Source of the DNA: Muribaculaceae bacterium
GTDB lineage: Bacteria; Bacteroidota; Bacteroidia; Bacteroidales; Muribaculaceae
NCBI GenBank assembly: GCA_017399915.1
Contig: JAFQAS010000005.1
Coordinates: 1 to 58,914 of the forward strand
DNA: 58,914 bases
Direction: 5' to 3'
Part shown: piece after piece, positions 1 through 7,567 of the stretch
Layout: the number at the start of each line of letters is the position of its first letter
Position numbering within the stretch: position 1 is the stretch's first letter
Translations under genes and position numbers: made by a program
The notes under the pieces: model-generated
Seen by the model: the letters and a program-made list of their open reading frames with translations, nothing else
Database searches by the model: none
What the model was told of the DNA's origin: nothing

Positions 1-1
1 A

Positions 2-661
2 GAAGTAACAGTTTCATTCAAACCATCTATGGTATGGAACATGAGCGACGCTCACCAATGGAACACTTCAGCTTCTTACGATTCACACAAAGCACGTCTT
101 AACCTCATGGCTGGTGTAACTTACCACATCGGTAACAAAGGATTCAAATGTGTACGTCCTTACGACCAAGCAGAAATTGACGCTCTTAACGCTCAAATCA
201 ACGACCTCCGTTCTCAAAACGAAGCTTGCAACGCTAACCTCGATGCTGCTAAAAATCAAGCTGCTCGCTTACAAAGAGAACTTGACGAATGTAATAAAAA
301 ACTTAATGAACAACCAAAAGTTGTTGAAGTTGATAAATCAAACTACATTATCAATGTATACTTCAACCAAGGTTCTTCTGTTATTACAGCAAGCCAAAAA
401 CCTAATGTAGAACGTATTGCCGTTTATCTTAAAAATAACCCAACTACAGGTGTAGTTATCGATGGTTATGCTTCAGAAGAAGGCGATGCTGAATTCAATT
501 TAGATTTGTCAAAGGCTCGTGCTGCTGCAGTTAAAAAGATGCTCGTAAAAACTTATGGCATTGAAGCTGATCGCATCAGCGACGAAGGTAAAGGTGAAAG
601 CGAAATGTTCTCAGAAAGATCTTGGAACCGCGTAAGCATCTGTACTCTCGAAGTAAAATAA
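2..661 (+). CDS. OmpA-family outer-membrane protein, 3' part
   Basis: The reading frame is open to the left edge, so the gene starts before the window and only the last 219 codons are seen. The first residues look like the end of an outer-membrane barrel (final strand ending MAGVTYHIGNKGF). A heptad-like coiled stretch rich in Asn, Gln, Leu and Glu follows, then an OmpA C-terminal domain with the peptidoglycan-binding signatures VVIDGYASEEGD and NRVSICTLEVK. Proteins of this type anchor the outer membrane to peptidoglycan. Codon use is strongly biased, as in the ribosomal genes further right, which suggests high expression. A terminator hairpin follows the stop. The ATG at position 29 is internal and not the real start. 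Confidence 0.9.
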   Translation, partial: EVTVSFKPSMVWNMSDAHQWNTSASYDSHKARLNLMAGVTYHIGNKGFKCVRPYDQAEIDALNAQINDLRSQNEACNANLDAAKNQAARLQRELDECNKKLNEQPKVVEVDKSNYIINVYFNQGSSVITASQKPNVERIAVYLKNNPTTGVVIDGYASEEGDAEFNLDLSKARAAAVKKMLVKTYGIEADRISDEGKGESEMFSERSWNRVSICTLEVK

Positions 662-689
662 TTGATTTAATCAATTGTTGAAATAATTT

Positions 690-726
690 GGCGGTGTGTC
701 ATTGTTGACGCACCGCCTTGTTTTTA
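690..726 (+). terminator. Terminator of the OmpA-family gene
   Basis: GGCGGTGTGTCA pairs with TTGACGCACCGCC (one G-T pair), and a T-rich run follows. It lies 29 nt after the stop codon of the OmpA-family gene. Confidence 0.8.
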
Positions 727-766
727 GTGAGATTGCAATATTATAGCATAATCCTATGGGCGCAAA

Positions 767-811
767 AAAAAGAAAGAGTAATCGCTTTTAATGCGATTAC
801 TCTTTCTTTTT
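767..811 (-). terminator. Bidirectional terminator serving nagB
   Basis: A 19-bp perfect inverted repeat (767-785 with 793-811) has a 7-nt loop and A-rich and T-rich flanks. It can stop minus-strand transcripts leaving nagB and also plus-strand readthrough. Confidence 0.85.
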
Positions 812-841
812 ATATCAACCTCTATGGTTGTAAAACTGTCA

Positions 842-1651
842 TTATAGAAGAGTGTCGGGATTTAGGTTGGCACCTTCAATATCTTTGAAGTATTTGTAAG
901 TGCCTACTTTCAATTCAGCGCAAGCATCTTCGTCGGCAATGATGATTGCTTTAGGGTGCATTTGAAGAGCTGAGATAGTCCACATTTGGCTGATGCCGCC
1001 TTCTACACCATGGCGCAATGCGCGAGCTTTGTTGTATCCGTTAACGATGAGCATCACACTCTTAGCTGCCATTACGGTGCCTACACCAACAGTCAACGCT
1101 GTTTTGGGAACTTGGTTGACATCGTTGTTGAAGAAACGAGAGTTGGCGATGATAGTGTCTTGTGTAAGGGTTTTCATACGAGTTTTAGAAGTCAAAGCAG
1201 AGCCTGGCTCGTTGAAAGCGATATGTCCATCAGGACCTACACCACCCATAAACAAGTCGATGCCACCATAAGATTTGATTTTGTCTTCGAAACGTTGGCA
1301 TTCAGCGATAGGATCTTCGGCGTTACCATTAAGGATATTTACGTTTTCAGGAAGGATGTCGATGTGGTTAAAGAAATTAGTCCACATGAATGTATGGTAG
1401 CTTTGTTCGTGGTCTTGAGGAATTCCACAATATTCGTCCATGTTGAAAGTTACAACATTTTTGAATGAAACTTTGCCTTCTTTATTGAGCTTGATGAGGT
1501 TTTTGTACATGCCAAGAGGTGATCCACCGGTAGGGCAGCCTAATACAAAAGGTTTGTCGGCAGTAGGGTTAGCCGCATTGATACGAGATGCTACATAGTT
1601 AGCAGCCCAACGAGATACTTCTTCGTAATTTGGTTCAATAATTAGTCTCAT
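842..1651 (-). CDS. nagB: Glucosamine-6-phosphate deaminase
   Basis: Converts glucosamine 6-phosphate to fructose 6-phosphate and ammonia, feeding amino sugars into glycolysis in the cytoplasm. The 269-residue length matches the NagB family. Visible motifs are the phosphate-binding loop [12 protein letters not shown] (about 39-50), the NMDEYCG motif with the catalytic Asp, and [13 protein letters not shown] holding the Asp/His/Glu active-site triad. It stands alone: no nagA or transporter is next to it. A Bacteroidetes -7 box lies 47 nt upstream and a strong terminator downstream, so it is probably a single-gene transcript. Confidence 0.97.
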   Translation of the reverse strand: MRLIIEPNYEEVSRWAANYVASRINAANPTADKPFVLGCPTGGSPLGMYKNLIKLNKEGKVSFKNVVTFNMDEYCGIPQDHEQSYHTFMWTNFFNHIDILPENVNILNGNAEDPIAECQRFEDKIKSYGGIDLFMGGVGPDGHIAFNEPGSALTSKTRMKTLTQDTIIANSRFFNNDVNQVPKTALTVGVGTVMAAKSVMLIVNGYNKARALRHGVEGGISQMWTISALQMHPKAIIIADEDACAELKVGTYKYFKDIEGANLNPDTLL

Positions 1652-1697
1652 TGATTAATTTGTTTTATGTGTTGATAAATAAACTTTTATTATACTG

Positions 1698-1705
1698 CAA
1701 AAGTA
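1698..1705 (-). promoter_or_regulatory. nagB promoter, -7 box
   Basis: The minus strand reads TACTTTTG, a match to the Bacteroidetes -7 consensus TAnnTTTG, 46 nt before the nagB start. No clear TTTG element is found at the -33 position. Confidence 0.6.
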
Positions 1706-1810
1706 CAAAAAAAATGTGGCTAAAACATATATTTACGTAATTAAAATTATAAATGTGTGATATAGGGGTGAAAATATGTGTTATAAAATGTAAAAAATAT
1801 ATCTATATAA

Positions 1811-1840
1811 TTTGAGATTGAAAAAAAATCACTATGTTTG
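1811..1840 (+). promoter_or_regulatory. Orphan promoter of the candidate small RNA
   Basis: TTTG (1811-1814) and TATGTTTG (1833-1840) are 18 nt apart, close to the usual Bacteroidetes -33/-7 spacing. No ORF of normal size begins downstream before a terminator. Confidence 0.55.
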
Positions 1841-1845
1841 CACTA

Positions 1846-1935
1846 TAAACCACACATATGTGTGAGTTTGGTAAAATTTATAAGTGAATCATAGGATTGA
1901 ATAGACTGCTTGAGAAAGTAGGCTATTCTTTTTTT
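1846..1935 (+). ncRNA. Candidate small RNA of about 90 nt
   Basis: A promoter-like pair (TTTG at 1811-1814, 18 nt, TATGTTTG at 1833-1840) predicts a start near 1846. A terminator-like hairpin (1899-1911 with 1916-1928, 11 of 13 pairs matching) follows and ends in seven T. Between them is a perfect 14-nt palindrome (1851-1864). Only a 9-codon ORF (ATG at 1858) fits inside. The boundaries and the RNA itself are inferred from these signals; no known family is recognised. Confidence 0.5.
1899..1935 (+). terminator. Terminator of the candidate small RNA
   Basis: The GAATAG...CTATTC hairpin spans 1899-1928, with two mismatches in 13 pairs and a short loop. A run of T follows at 1929-1935. No annotated gene ends nearby on this strand. 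Confidence 0.6.
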
Positions 1936-2001
1936 GTATAAAAAATATCCAATTAAAATATATTAGCTTGATTGGGCGTTATTATTGCTCAGTGCAAGGG
2001 G

Positions 2002-2009
2002 TATCTTTG
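2002..2009 (+). promoter_or_regulatory. -7 box of the 85-aa gene
   Basis: TATCTTTG matches the TAnnTTTG consensus and lies 24 nt before the ATG. The -33 element is weak. Confidence 0.6.
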
Positions 2010-2033
2010 TCATAAAATAAAACAATTTCGATT

Positions 2034-2291
2034 ATGGCAAACGTAAATTATAATGATGAGATTTTTGCTACATTGATTCAGCAAGGGAAGGTGATAGCAT
2101 CGATAAAGGTGAGTGGAGTAGACTCTATCGAATTACTAATTAAGCAAATTAGAACTCTTGCATCGAAATGTGTGGGGTTGGTATCGGTGAAAATTCGCAA
2201 CTTTTCACAGGGTTGGTCGTTATGTAGAAATATAATGTTTGATTCAAGAAGAATCAAAGCAGTAAAACCGGTGCAATTGTCATTATTTTAA
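2034..2291 (+). CDS. Small conserved-looking protein with C-terminal QLSLF
   Basis: An 85-residue protein without signal peptide or membrane segment. I do not recognise a named family. It looks like one compact alpha/beta domain, with the sequence RNFSQGWSLCRN near residue 60. Its last five residues are QLSLF, which equals the consensus bacterial beta-clamp-binding pentapeptide QL[S/D]LF and sits at the extreme C-terminus, as in DNA polymerase IV. A link to the replication clamp is therefore possible but inferred. It has its own -7 box. It is convergent with the ketoisomerase gene, and the two stop codons overlap. Confidence 0.75.
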   Translation: MANVNYNDEIFATLIQQGKVIASIKVSGVDSIELLIKQIRTLASKCVGLVSVKIRNFSQGWSLCRNIMFDSRRIKAVKPVQLSLF

Positions 2292-2731
2292 TTGCGTGGT
2301 TCTTTAATTGCTGTCAGAGATTTGAATTCATCGAAATCACGCACATAGTCGGCTTCGGAATATTTCTCCGATGTAAGCACCAAGCACACTGACCCCGAAG
2401 AGAAATTGTCGATGCTGCGCCACACACCGGCGGGAATGTATAGTGCCCTGTAAGGGCGATTAAGGCTGAATTTTTCGCTGTTGTGGCCATCAGTGAGTGT
2501 TACATCAAAACTGCCACTGACGGCGATTATAAGCTCTTCTCCTTCGTGGTGGCTATGACCTCCACGTTCAGAATCGCCGGGCACATCATAGAGATAGAAA
2601 ACGCGTTTTATCTCAAATGGAAACATATCGGTGTTTTCTACTACCGATAACGACCCATTGGCATGGTGATGTCGAGGCAATTCTATAATGCCACAATCGC
2701 TTAGGAGTGATATGCTATGCTTATTTTTCAT
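2288..2731 (-). CDS. WxcM/FdtA-type sugar 3,4-ketoisomerase, copy 2
   Basis: A small cupin-fold protein of the WxcM/FdtA/QdtA family, known to convert dTDP-4-keto-6-deoxyglucose to the 3-keto sugar. Visible family signatures are FEIKRVFYLYDVPG, the metal-free active-site segment ERGGHSHHEGEEL with the H-x-H pair, SGSFDVTLTDG and YRALYIPAGVWR. I start it at the ATG at 2731 (protein MKNKHSI..., 147 aa). The longer frame to 2812 would lie deep inside the upstream gene and add 27 unrelated residues. It overlaps the upstream paralogue by 11 nt, so the two are translationally coupled and last in the rmlB-rmlA operon. The actual substrate is inferred from these neighbours. Confidence 0.85.
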   Translation of the reverse strand: MKNKHSISLLSDCGIIELPRHHHANGSLSVVENTDMFPFEIKRVFYLYDVPGDSERGGHSHHEGEELIIAVSGSFDVTLTDGHNSEKFSLNRPYRALYIPAGVWRSIDNFSSGSVCLVLTSEKYSEADYVRDFDEFKSLTAIKEPRN

Positions 2732-3134
2732 GCGAGATAAGTTGCTTGAATTCATCAATGTCGCGAATATAATCGGTTTCGTCAAATGTTGTTGATGATA
2801 GCACCATCGCAACGGAATTGGTAGAGAAATTATCTATCGCACGCCATGTCATAGGAGGAATATATAGCCCGTAGTAGGAGCGTGATAGGTGTATTCTATG
2901 TTCTTCCCTGCCGTCGTTTAAAACCACATCAAAGCTGCCCGATAGAGCTACGATAAATTCGTGTTGTGACCTAAAAGCATGACCATTGCGAAACATTCCT
3001 CCCGGCACATCATAAATCCAATAAGTGCGTTTAATGTCGAAAGGAATTTGATCGCCATTTTGAATGAATGAAAGATTGCCTCGTGGGTCGGCAACTTTCG
3101 GAAGATTGATAATATGAAATTTATTTGAGGTCAC
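2721..3134 (-). CDS. WxcM/FdtA-type ketoisomerase homologue, copy 1
   Basis: A 137-residue paralogue of the next gene, with [42 protein letters not shown] and [18 protein letters not shown], all typical of the WxcM-like cupins. In the active-site loop it reads RNGHAF where family members normally have R-x-G-H-x-H, so the second His is Phe. It may be catalytically altered or act together with copy 2. The start overlaps the end of rmlA by 14 nt. Its position between rmlA and copy 2 places it in dTDP-deoxysugar synthesis for surface glycans, which is inference. Confidence 0.85.
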   Translation of the reverse strand: MTSNKFHIINLPKVADPRGNLSFIQNGDQIPFDIKRTYWIYDVPGGMFRNGHAFRSQHEFIVALSGSFDVVLNDGREEHRIHLSRSYYGLYIPPMTWRAIDNFSTNSVAMVLSSTTFDETDYIRDIDEFKQLISHEK

Positions 3135-4002
3135 TATCGGCTAATCTTATTAAATATTTACCATAGTCATTAGCTTTCATTGGCTCGGCGAGGGCTCGAA
3201 GTTGTGTCGCATCTATGAATCCTCGGCGATATGCTATTTCCTCGAGAGCCGCCACTTTCAATCCTTGGCGTTTTTCGATCGCTTCGATGAAGCTTGAAGC
3301 CTCCATAAGCGAGTCGATGGTTCCGGTGTCGAGCCAAGCAAATCCGCGACCAAAGCATTTCACATTTAGTCGCCCTTGTTTCATGTATGTTTCATTTACA
3401 CTGGTTATTTCAAGCTCGCCACGGGCCGATGGCTTAACGGCTTTAGCTATGTTGATAACATCATTTGGATAGAAATATAACCCCACCACAGCTTTGTCCG
3501 ATTTAGGATTAGCCGGTTTTTCTTCAATGTCGATAGCTTTGCCATTCTCGTCGAGCGTGACCACTCCGTAGCGTTGAGGGTCGAGCACCGGATAAGCGAA
3601 TACGGTGGCTTCGTTTTTTGTTGCTATATTAAGGGCATCGAGAAGCATTGCAGTGAATCCTTGTCCGTAGAAAATGTTGTCGCCAAGCACAAGGCACACA
3701 TCGTCGTTGCCAATAAATTCTTCGCCAATAAGGAATGCTTGAGCCAGTCCTTCGGGACGAGGTTGTTCGGCATATTCAAATTTCACCCCGAGTTCCTTTC
3801 CGTCGCCTAATAATCGTTTAAACATAGGGAGGTCGGTGGGTGTGGATATAATAAGAATTTCTCTGATACCTGCAAGCATTAGCACCGAAATGGGATAGTA
3901 AACCATCGGTTTGTCATATACAGGTATCAATTGCTTTGATATTCCCTTGGTGATGGGATATAAGCGAGTGCCAGAGCCACCGGCAAGTACAATTCCTTTC
4001 AT
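3121..4002 (-). CDS. rfbA: Glucose-1-phosphate thymidylyltransferase
   Basis: Makes dTDP-glucose from dTTP and glucose 1-phosphate, the first step of dTDP-deoxysugar synthesis. The 293 residues match RmlA. The N-terminus [16 protein letters not shown] is the nucleotide-binding signature, followed by [15 protein letters not shown], the metal-binding [10 protein letters not shown], the substrate segment [20 protein letters not shown] and FAWLDTGT. It lies 11 nt after rmlB on the same transcript and overlaps the first ketoisomerase gene. Confidence 0.97.
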   Translation of the reverse strand: MKGIVLAGGSGTRLYPITKGISKQLIPVYDKPMVYYPISVLMLAGIREILIISTPTDLPMFKRLLGDGKELGVKFEYAEQPRPEGLAQAFLIGEEFIGNDDVCLVLGDNIFYGQGFTAMLLDALNIATKNEATVFAYPVLDPQRYGVVTLDENGKAIDIEEKPANPKSDKAVVGLYFYPNDVINIAKAVKPSARGELEITSVNETYMKQGRLNVKCFGRGFAWLDTGTIDSLMEASSFIEAIEKRQGLKVAALEEIAYRRGFIDATQLRALAEPMKANDYGKYLIRLADSDLK

Positions 4003-4013
4003 GAATATTTATG

Positions 4014-5216
4014 TTATTGGCGGTTGTGATACATTTGTTCGTAATATCGTTGATAGTCGCCCGAAGCTACGCTTTCAACCCAATCTTGATTTTCAAGATA
4101 CCAACGAATAGTCTTTTCAATGCCTATCTCAAACGGAGTTTCGGGATACCACCCAAGCTCAACGGCAATTTTAGTAGGGTCGATAGCATAGCGCATATCG
4201 TGACCGGGACGATCGGCAACAAATTCAATCAAGTTATCGTTAATATCTCCCACTTTACATTTCAAGAGGGATTGATATTGAGGCTCGTTGTTCATGATGC
4301 GAGCAATGATGGCAATAACCGTTTTTACGATATTGATATTTTGTTCTTCGTTAAAGCCTCCTACATTATACACTTCGCCTATTTTGCCTTGGCGAAGCAC
4401 CATGTCGATAGCTTTAGCGTGGTCTTCGACATATAGCCAGTCGCGCACGTTTTCGCCTTTGCCATATACGGGTAGTTTTTTCCCTTCAAGAATGTTTTTA
4501 ATGATAAGCGGAATGAGTTTTTCGGGAAAATGATAAGGCCCGTAGTTGTTGCTGCAACGAGTGATGTTTATGGGCATGCCATAGGTTTCGTGGTAAGCGA
4601 GGGTGATGAGGTCGGCTCCTGTTTTGGCTGCCGAATATGGCGAGCGAGGAGCTAATGGAGTCGATTCGGTGAAGAATTTTGTTCCAAAGGTTTTTAAGTC
4701 GCCACGTCCTTCAATTACACGTTTTACCTCTTCGCTCACTGTCAATGGCTGAGCTTCGTCAAAGTCTTTTGATAGAGACCCATATACCTCGTCGGTGCTG
4801 ATTTGAAGAAATTTATACCCTTCTTTATATTTGTTTTTGCCATTTCCGTCTTTCCCATCAAACCAAGCATTGCGGGCGCAGTCAAGCAAATTTTGAGTGC
4901 CTAAAATGTTTGTCTCGAGAAAAAGACGAGGGTTTGTGATGCTGCGGTCAACATGTGACTCGGCGGCAAAATTGACAATATATTGAGGATTATGTGTAGC
5001 GATAATGTCGGTAACAAGCTCGCGGTTGCCGATGTCACCTTTGATAAAAGTTACATTGTCTTGCTCGATTTCATCTTTTATTGTCATGAGGTTGCCTGCA
5101 TAGGTCAAGTCGTCGAGAATAACAATCTCAACATCTTTTCCCCATTTTTTGAGGATATATTTCACAAAGTTTGCACCTATAAAACCGGCAGCACCTGTAA
5201 CAAGATATTTTGTCAT
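4014..5216 (-). CDS. rfbB: dTDP-glucose 4,6-dehydratase
   Basis: Converts dTDP-glucose to dTDP-4-keto-6-deoxyglucose using bound NAD. It is an extended short-chain dehydrogenase: GAAGFIGANFVKY is the Rossmann motif, FAAESHVDRSI a family signature, STDEVYGSL carries the catalytic Thr-Asp-Glu, and YSAAKTGAD is the YxxxK motif. At 400 residues it is longer than the usual 350-360. It leads the rmlB-rmlA-ketoisomerase operon. No rmlC, rmlD, aminotransferase or acetyltransferase for a sugar is nearby, so the end product cannot be read from this window. Confidence 0.97.
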   Translation of the reverse strand: MTKYLVTGAAGFIGANFVKYILKKWGKDVEIVILDDLTYAGNLMTIKDEIEQDNVTFIKGDIGNRELVTDIIATHNPQYIVNFAAESHVDRSITNPRLFLETNILGTQNLLDCARNAWFDGKDGNGKNKYKEGYKFLQISTDEVYGSLSKDFDEAQPLTVSEEVKRVIEGRGDLKTFGTKFFTESTPLAPRSPYSAAKTGADLITLAYHETYGMPINITRCSNNYGPYHFPEKLIPLIIKNILEGKKLPVYGKGENVRDWLYVEDHAKAIDMVLRQGKIGEVYNVGGFNEEQNINIVKTVIAIIARIMNNEPQYQSLLKCKVGDINDNLIEFVADRPGHDMRYAIDPTKIAVELGWYPETPFEIGIEKTIRWYLENQDWVESVASGDYQRYYEQMYHNRQ

Positions 5217-5241
5217 ATTATAGTCTAATTCTAAATTTGTT

Positions 5242-5272
5242 GCAATTTACGATATTTTCTTGAGATAGCCAA
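5242..5272 (-). promoter_or_regulatory. Possible rfbB promoter
   Basis: On the minus strand TTGG (5269-5272) and TAAATTGC (5242-5249) are 19 nt apart. The -7 box lacks one T of the consensus, so this is a weak call. Confidence 0.35.
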
Positions 5273-5307
5273 CAATATGAGCCTCTTTGGCTATATTTAT
5301 AACGCAA

Positions 5308-5349
5308 AATAGCCGAAATCATTATCGGAAGAAGTTGATTTCGGCTATT
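5308..5349 (-). terminator. Terminator of the acyl-CoA synthetase gene
   Basis: A perfect 14-bp inverted repeat (5308-5321 with 5336-5349) is followed on the minus strand by a short T run. It lies 19 nt after the stop of the synthetase gene. Confidence 0.75.
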
Positions 5350-5367
5350 AAATATTTGATGCTAAAA

Positions 5368-7035
5368 TTAAGCGTTGTAGAGATAGCGTTTTATAGAACG
5401 TTTAGGTGTTTTTTCAAATTCATTGGCAATGAGTTGAATTTTGTCGATTTTTTCGTATGGTGCAACAAGCTTGTTAAGGTCTTTGCGCACATGTTCCATT
5501 ATGTCGCGTAATTGATATGCGCCTATGCCATTTGCGTCCATCGCCTCATAGTCGGGATATACAAGTGCTACCAATCGGCTATTGCGTTCTACTACAAGAC
5601 TTTCGCTTACATAAGGCATGTTGTTGAGCTTCGATTCAATTTCCTCGGGATAAATATTCTGACCATTTGAAGAAAGAATCATTGTTTTCGAGCGCCCCTT
5701 GATGAAAATTGTTCCGTCGGCCGAGCGTGTGCCCATATCTCCGGTGTGTAGCCAACCTTCATCGTCGAGAACCAAGTTGGTCGCTTCTTGATTTTTATAG
5801 TAACCTTGCATGCGGTTTTCACCTCTTACACATATTTCACCGGGTATGTTCTCGGGGTCTTCACTAAGGATTTTTGATTCCATAATTCCGGGGAGTGTGC
5901 GACCCGATGAAGTGGGGATAAATTCACGCCATGGGGTGTGGCTGATGAGCGGACCACATTCGGTCATGCCATAACCCACGGTGAATGGGAATTTAATCTT
6001 ATGCAAGAAATCTTCAACTTCCTTGTTGAGAGGTGCCCCGCCCACGATGACTTCTTCAAAGTTCCCGCCAAATGCCTCAATGAGTTTTTTGCGAATTTGT
6101 GAATAGATAGCTGTATCGATAAATGGAATTGCGAGAGCCCAACGGATTGTTTGTTTGGTAATCATAGGCACAATTTGCTTGCGATAAATCTTTTCGAGAA
6201 TTAATGGCACGCAGATTACCAAGTTGGGGCGAATCTCGCTCATCGCTTTGACTAATATTTTAGGAGAAGGTAATTTGCCTAACAATGTCACATGTGTGCC
6301 TATTGCCAATGGGACAAGCATATCGAATGCACAGCCATAAGCATGAGCAAGGGGAAGGAATGAAACGCATCGTGAACCGCGGAAGTGTAGGTTGGCATTT
6401 AATCCATAGATAACATTTCCGCAAAGGTTGTTATATGACAACATCACACCTTTGGAGAATCCGGTAGTTCCTGATGTGTAGTTTATTACAGCCAATGCAT
6501 TTGAGTCAACGTCGGGATATGCGATATCTTCGCGACGGAATCCATTGGGATATTGCGCATTGAATAGGCTTGATAAATTGCGCATCGCGTTAATGACAGA
6601 GCCGTCAGATTCCTCACTCTCGGCCAATAGGTCATTGTTGTCGAGTGAAAATGCAGCTTTGATTTTGGGTAGATTGTCAAATTCGATTGACTCCCATATC
6701 GATTTGTTGACGAATAATAAAACGGAGTCGGAGTGATTTACGATGTGTTGTGCATCTTGAGGGTTAAACTCATTGAGCACGGGAACAATGACAGCTCCGT
6801 AGGTTATCGTCGCGAAAAATATTTGAATCCACGAGGGGGTATTCTTTCCTAATAGAGCAATTTTATCACCTTGCTTGATGCCACATTCTTTAAATAAGAT
6901 GTGGTAACGAGCAATGGTTTTTGCAAATTCGCCGTAGGTGATTGTGTCTTTAGTTATATAGTTGGTTAATGCAGGCAACTCCCAGTTGTCTTTAAAACTC
7001 TGAGCATAAATCTCAAGTAATTTTTCTTGCCTCAT
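5368..7035 (-). CDS. Long-chain acyl-CoA synthetase (AMP-binding)
   Basis: An AMP-forming acyl-adenylate ligase that activates a fatty acid with ATP and CoA. It has the P-loop YTSGTTGFSKGVML (about 185-200), the acyl-adenylate motif VGYGMTECGPL (about 350), GWLHTGDMG with the ribose-binding Asp, and a C-terminal KGRSKTMILSSNGQNIYPEEIE hinge. The 555-residue length fits FadD-like synthetases. It is a single gene with its own promoter-like box and terminator. The exact acid is unknown. Roles in lipid recycling or in activating an acyl group for surface lipids are both possible. Confidence 0.92.
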   Translation of the reverse strand: MRQEKLLEIYAQSFKDNWELPALTNYITKDTITYGEFAKTIARYHILFKECGIKQGDKIALLGKNTPSWIQIFFATITYGAVIVPVLNEFNPQDAQHIVNHSDSVLLFVNKSIWESIEFDNLPKIKAAFSLDNNDLLAESEESDGSVINAMRNLSSLFNAQYPNGFRREDIAYPDVDSNALAVINYTSGTTGFSKGVMLSYNNLCGNVIYGLNANLHFRGSRCVSFLPLAHAYGCAFDMLVPLAIGTHVTLLGKLPSPKILVKAMSEIRPNLVICVPLILEKIYRKQIVPMITKQTIRWALAIPFIDTAIYSQIRKKLIEAFGGNFEEVIVGGAPLNKEVEDFLHKIKFPFTVGYGMTECGPLISHTPWREFIPTSSGRTLPGIMESKILSEDPENIPGEICVRGENRMQGYYKNQEATNLVLDDEGWLHTGDMGTRSADGTIFIKGRSKTMILSSNGQNIYPEEIESKLNNMPYVSESLVVERNSRLVALVYPDYEAMDANGIGAYQLRDIMEHVRKDLNKLVAPYEKIDKIQLIANEFEKTPKRSIKRYLYNA

Positions 7036-7069
7036 GATATAGATTATTAGAAATAATTTGTTTGTATTG

Positions 7070-7101
7070 CAAAGGAAATAAATTACCCCAAAATATGCAA
7101 C
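7070..7101 (-). promoter_or_regulatory. Promoter of the acyl-CoA synthetase gene
   Basis: On the minus strand GTTG (7098-7101) and TTCCTTTG (7070-7077) are 20 nt apart, an imperfect version of the Bacteroidetes consensus, 34 nt before the start codon. Confidence 0.45.
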
Positions 7102-7145
7102 TTTTTATTCTTTTAGTTGTGTGAACATTCCTTAACAGGGGTAAA

Positions 7146-7180
7146 AAAGCCACCGGCCAATGCTTTTGGCCGGTGGCTTT
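7146..7180 (-). terminator. Terminator of the first GntR/ABC operon
   Basis: A 15-bp perfect GC-rich inverted repeat (7146-7160 with 7166-7180) has a 5-nt loop and is followed by six T on the minus strand. It lies just after the GntR gene. Confidence 0.9.
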
Positions 7181-7199
7181 AGTATAGTATGAGGAGTTG

Positions 7200-7556
7200 T
7201 TATTTGCGATTATTGTAATGATTAATAATATCTTCAATTGATATTTGCAATCGATCCATCTCGTTAAACACCTCATTGAGTGTTGTTTCGTAAAATTCTT
7301 CCCGGCGAGCGGTATTTACTCGCGATAACGCATCAGTCGACAAGAAGAAACCGAGTCCGCGTTTGGCATAAATAATTTCTTCATCTTGAAGATACTCATA
7401 CGCTTTCAACACGGTGTGGGTGTTGACCGATAGCTCCATGGCAAGCTCTCTTACCGATGGCACTTTGGCATCTTCGTTCCACTCTTGCGCCAAGACTTTG
7501 TTGAAACAATAGTCAATGATTTGTTGATATATAGGTTTGTTTGTTTTGAAATCCAT
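7200..7556 (-). CDS. GntR-family regulator, YtrA-like, module 1
   Basis: A short 118-residue GntR regulator of the YtrA type: an N-terminal winged helix-turn-helix (KVPSVRELAMELSVNTHTV, residues about 29-47, then KAYEYLQDEEIIYAKRGLGFF) and only a short helical tail for dimerisation, with no ligand domain. Such regulators usually repress the ABC transporter operon in which they lie. Here it is the last gene, 11 nt after the permease. Its recognition helix is close to that of the second GntR (29864-30244), which fits the shared operator sites found upstream of both operons. The inducing signal is unknown. Confidence 0.93.
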   Translation of the reverse strand: MDFKTNKPIYQQIIDYCFNKVLAQEWNEDAKVPSVRELAMELSVNTHTVLKAYEYLQDEEIIYAKRGLGFFLSTDALSRVNTARREEFYETTLNEVFNEMDRLQISIEDIINHYNNRK

Positions 7557-7567
7557 AGTACGGGTTG

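Larger units (their letters stand above)
1652..2033. other. Gene-free stretch between nagB and the 85-aa gene
   Basis: This AT-rich 382-nt stretch holds the nagB promoter, an orphan promoter-terminator pair (1811-1935) that may encode a small RNA, and the -7 box of the next gene (2002-2009). No convincing protein-coding frame is seen beyond a 9-codon ORF at 1858. Confidence 0.8.

Noticed and set aside
986..1468. 160-codon plus-strand frame opposite nagB
   Set aside because: A shadow of nagB; no -7 box precedes it and the sequence shows no family signature.
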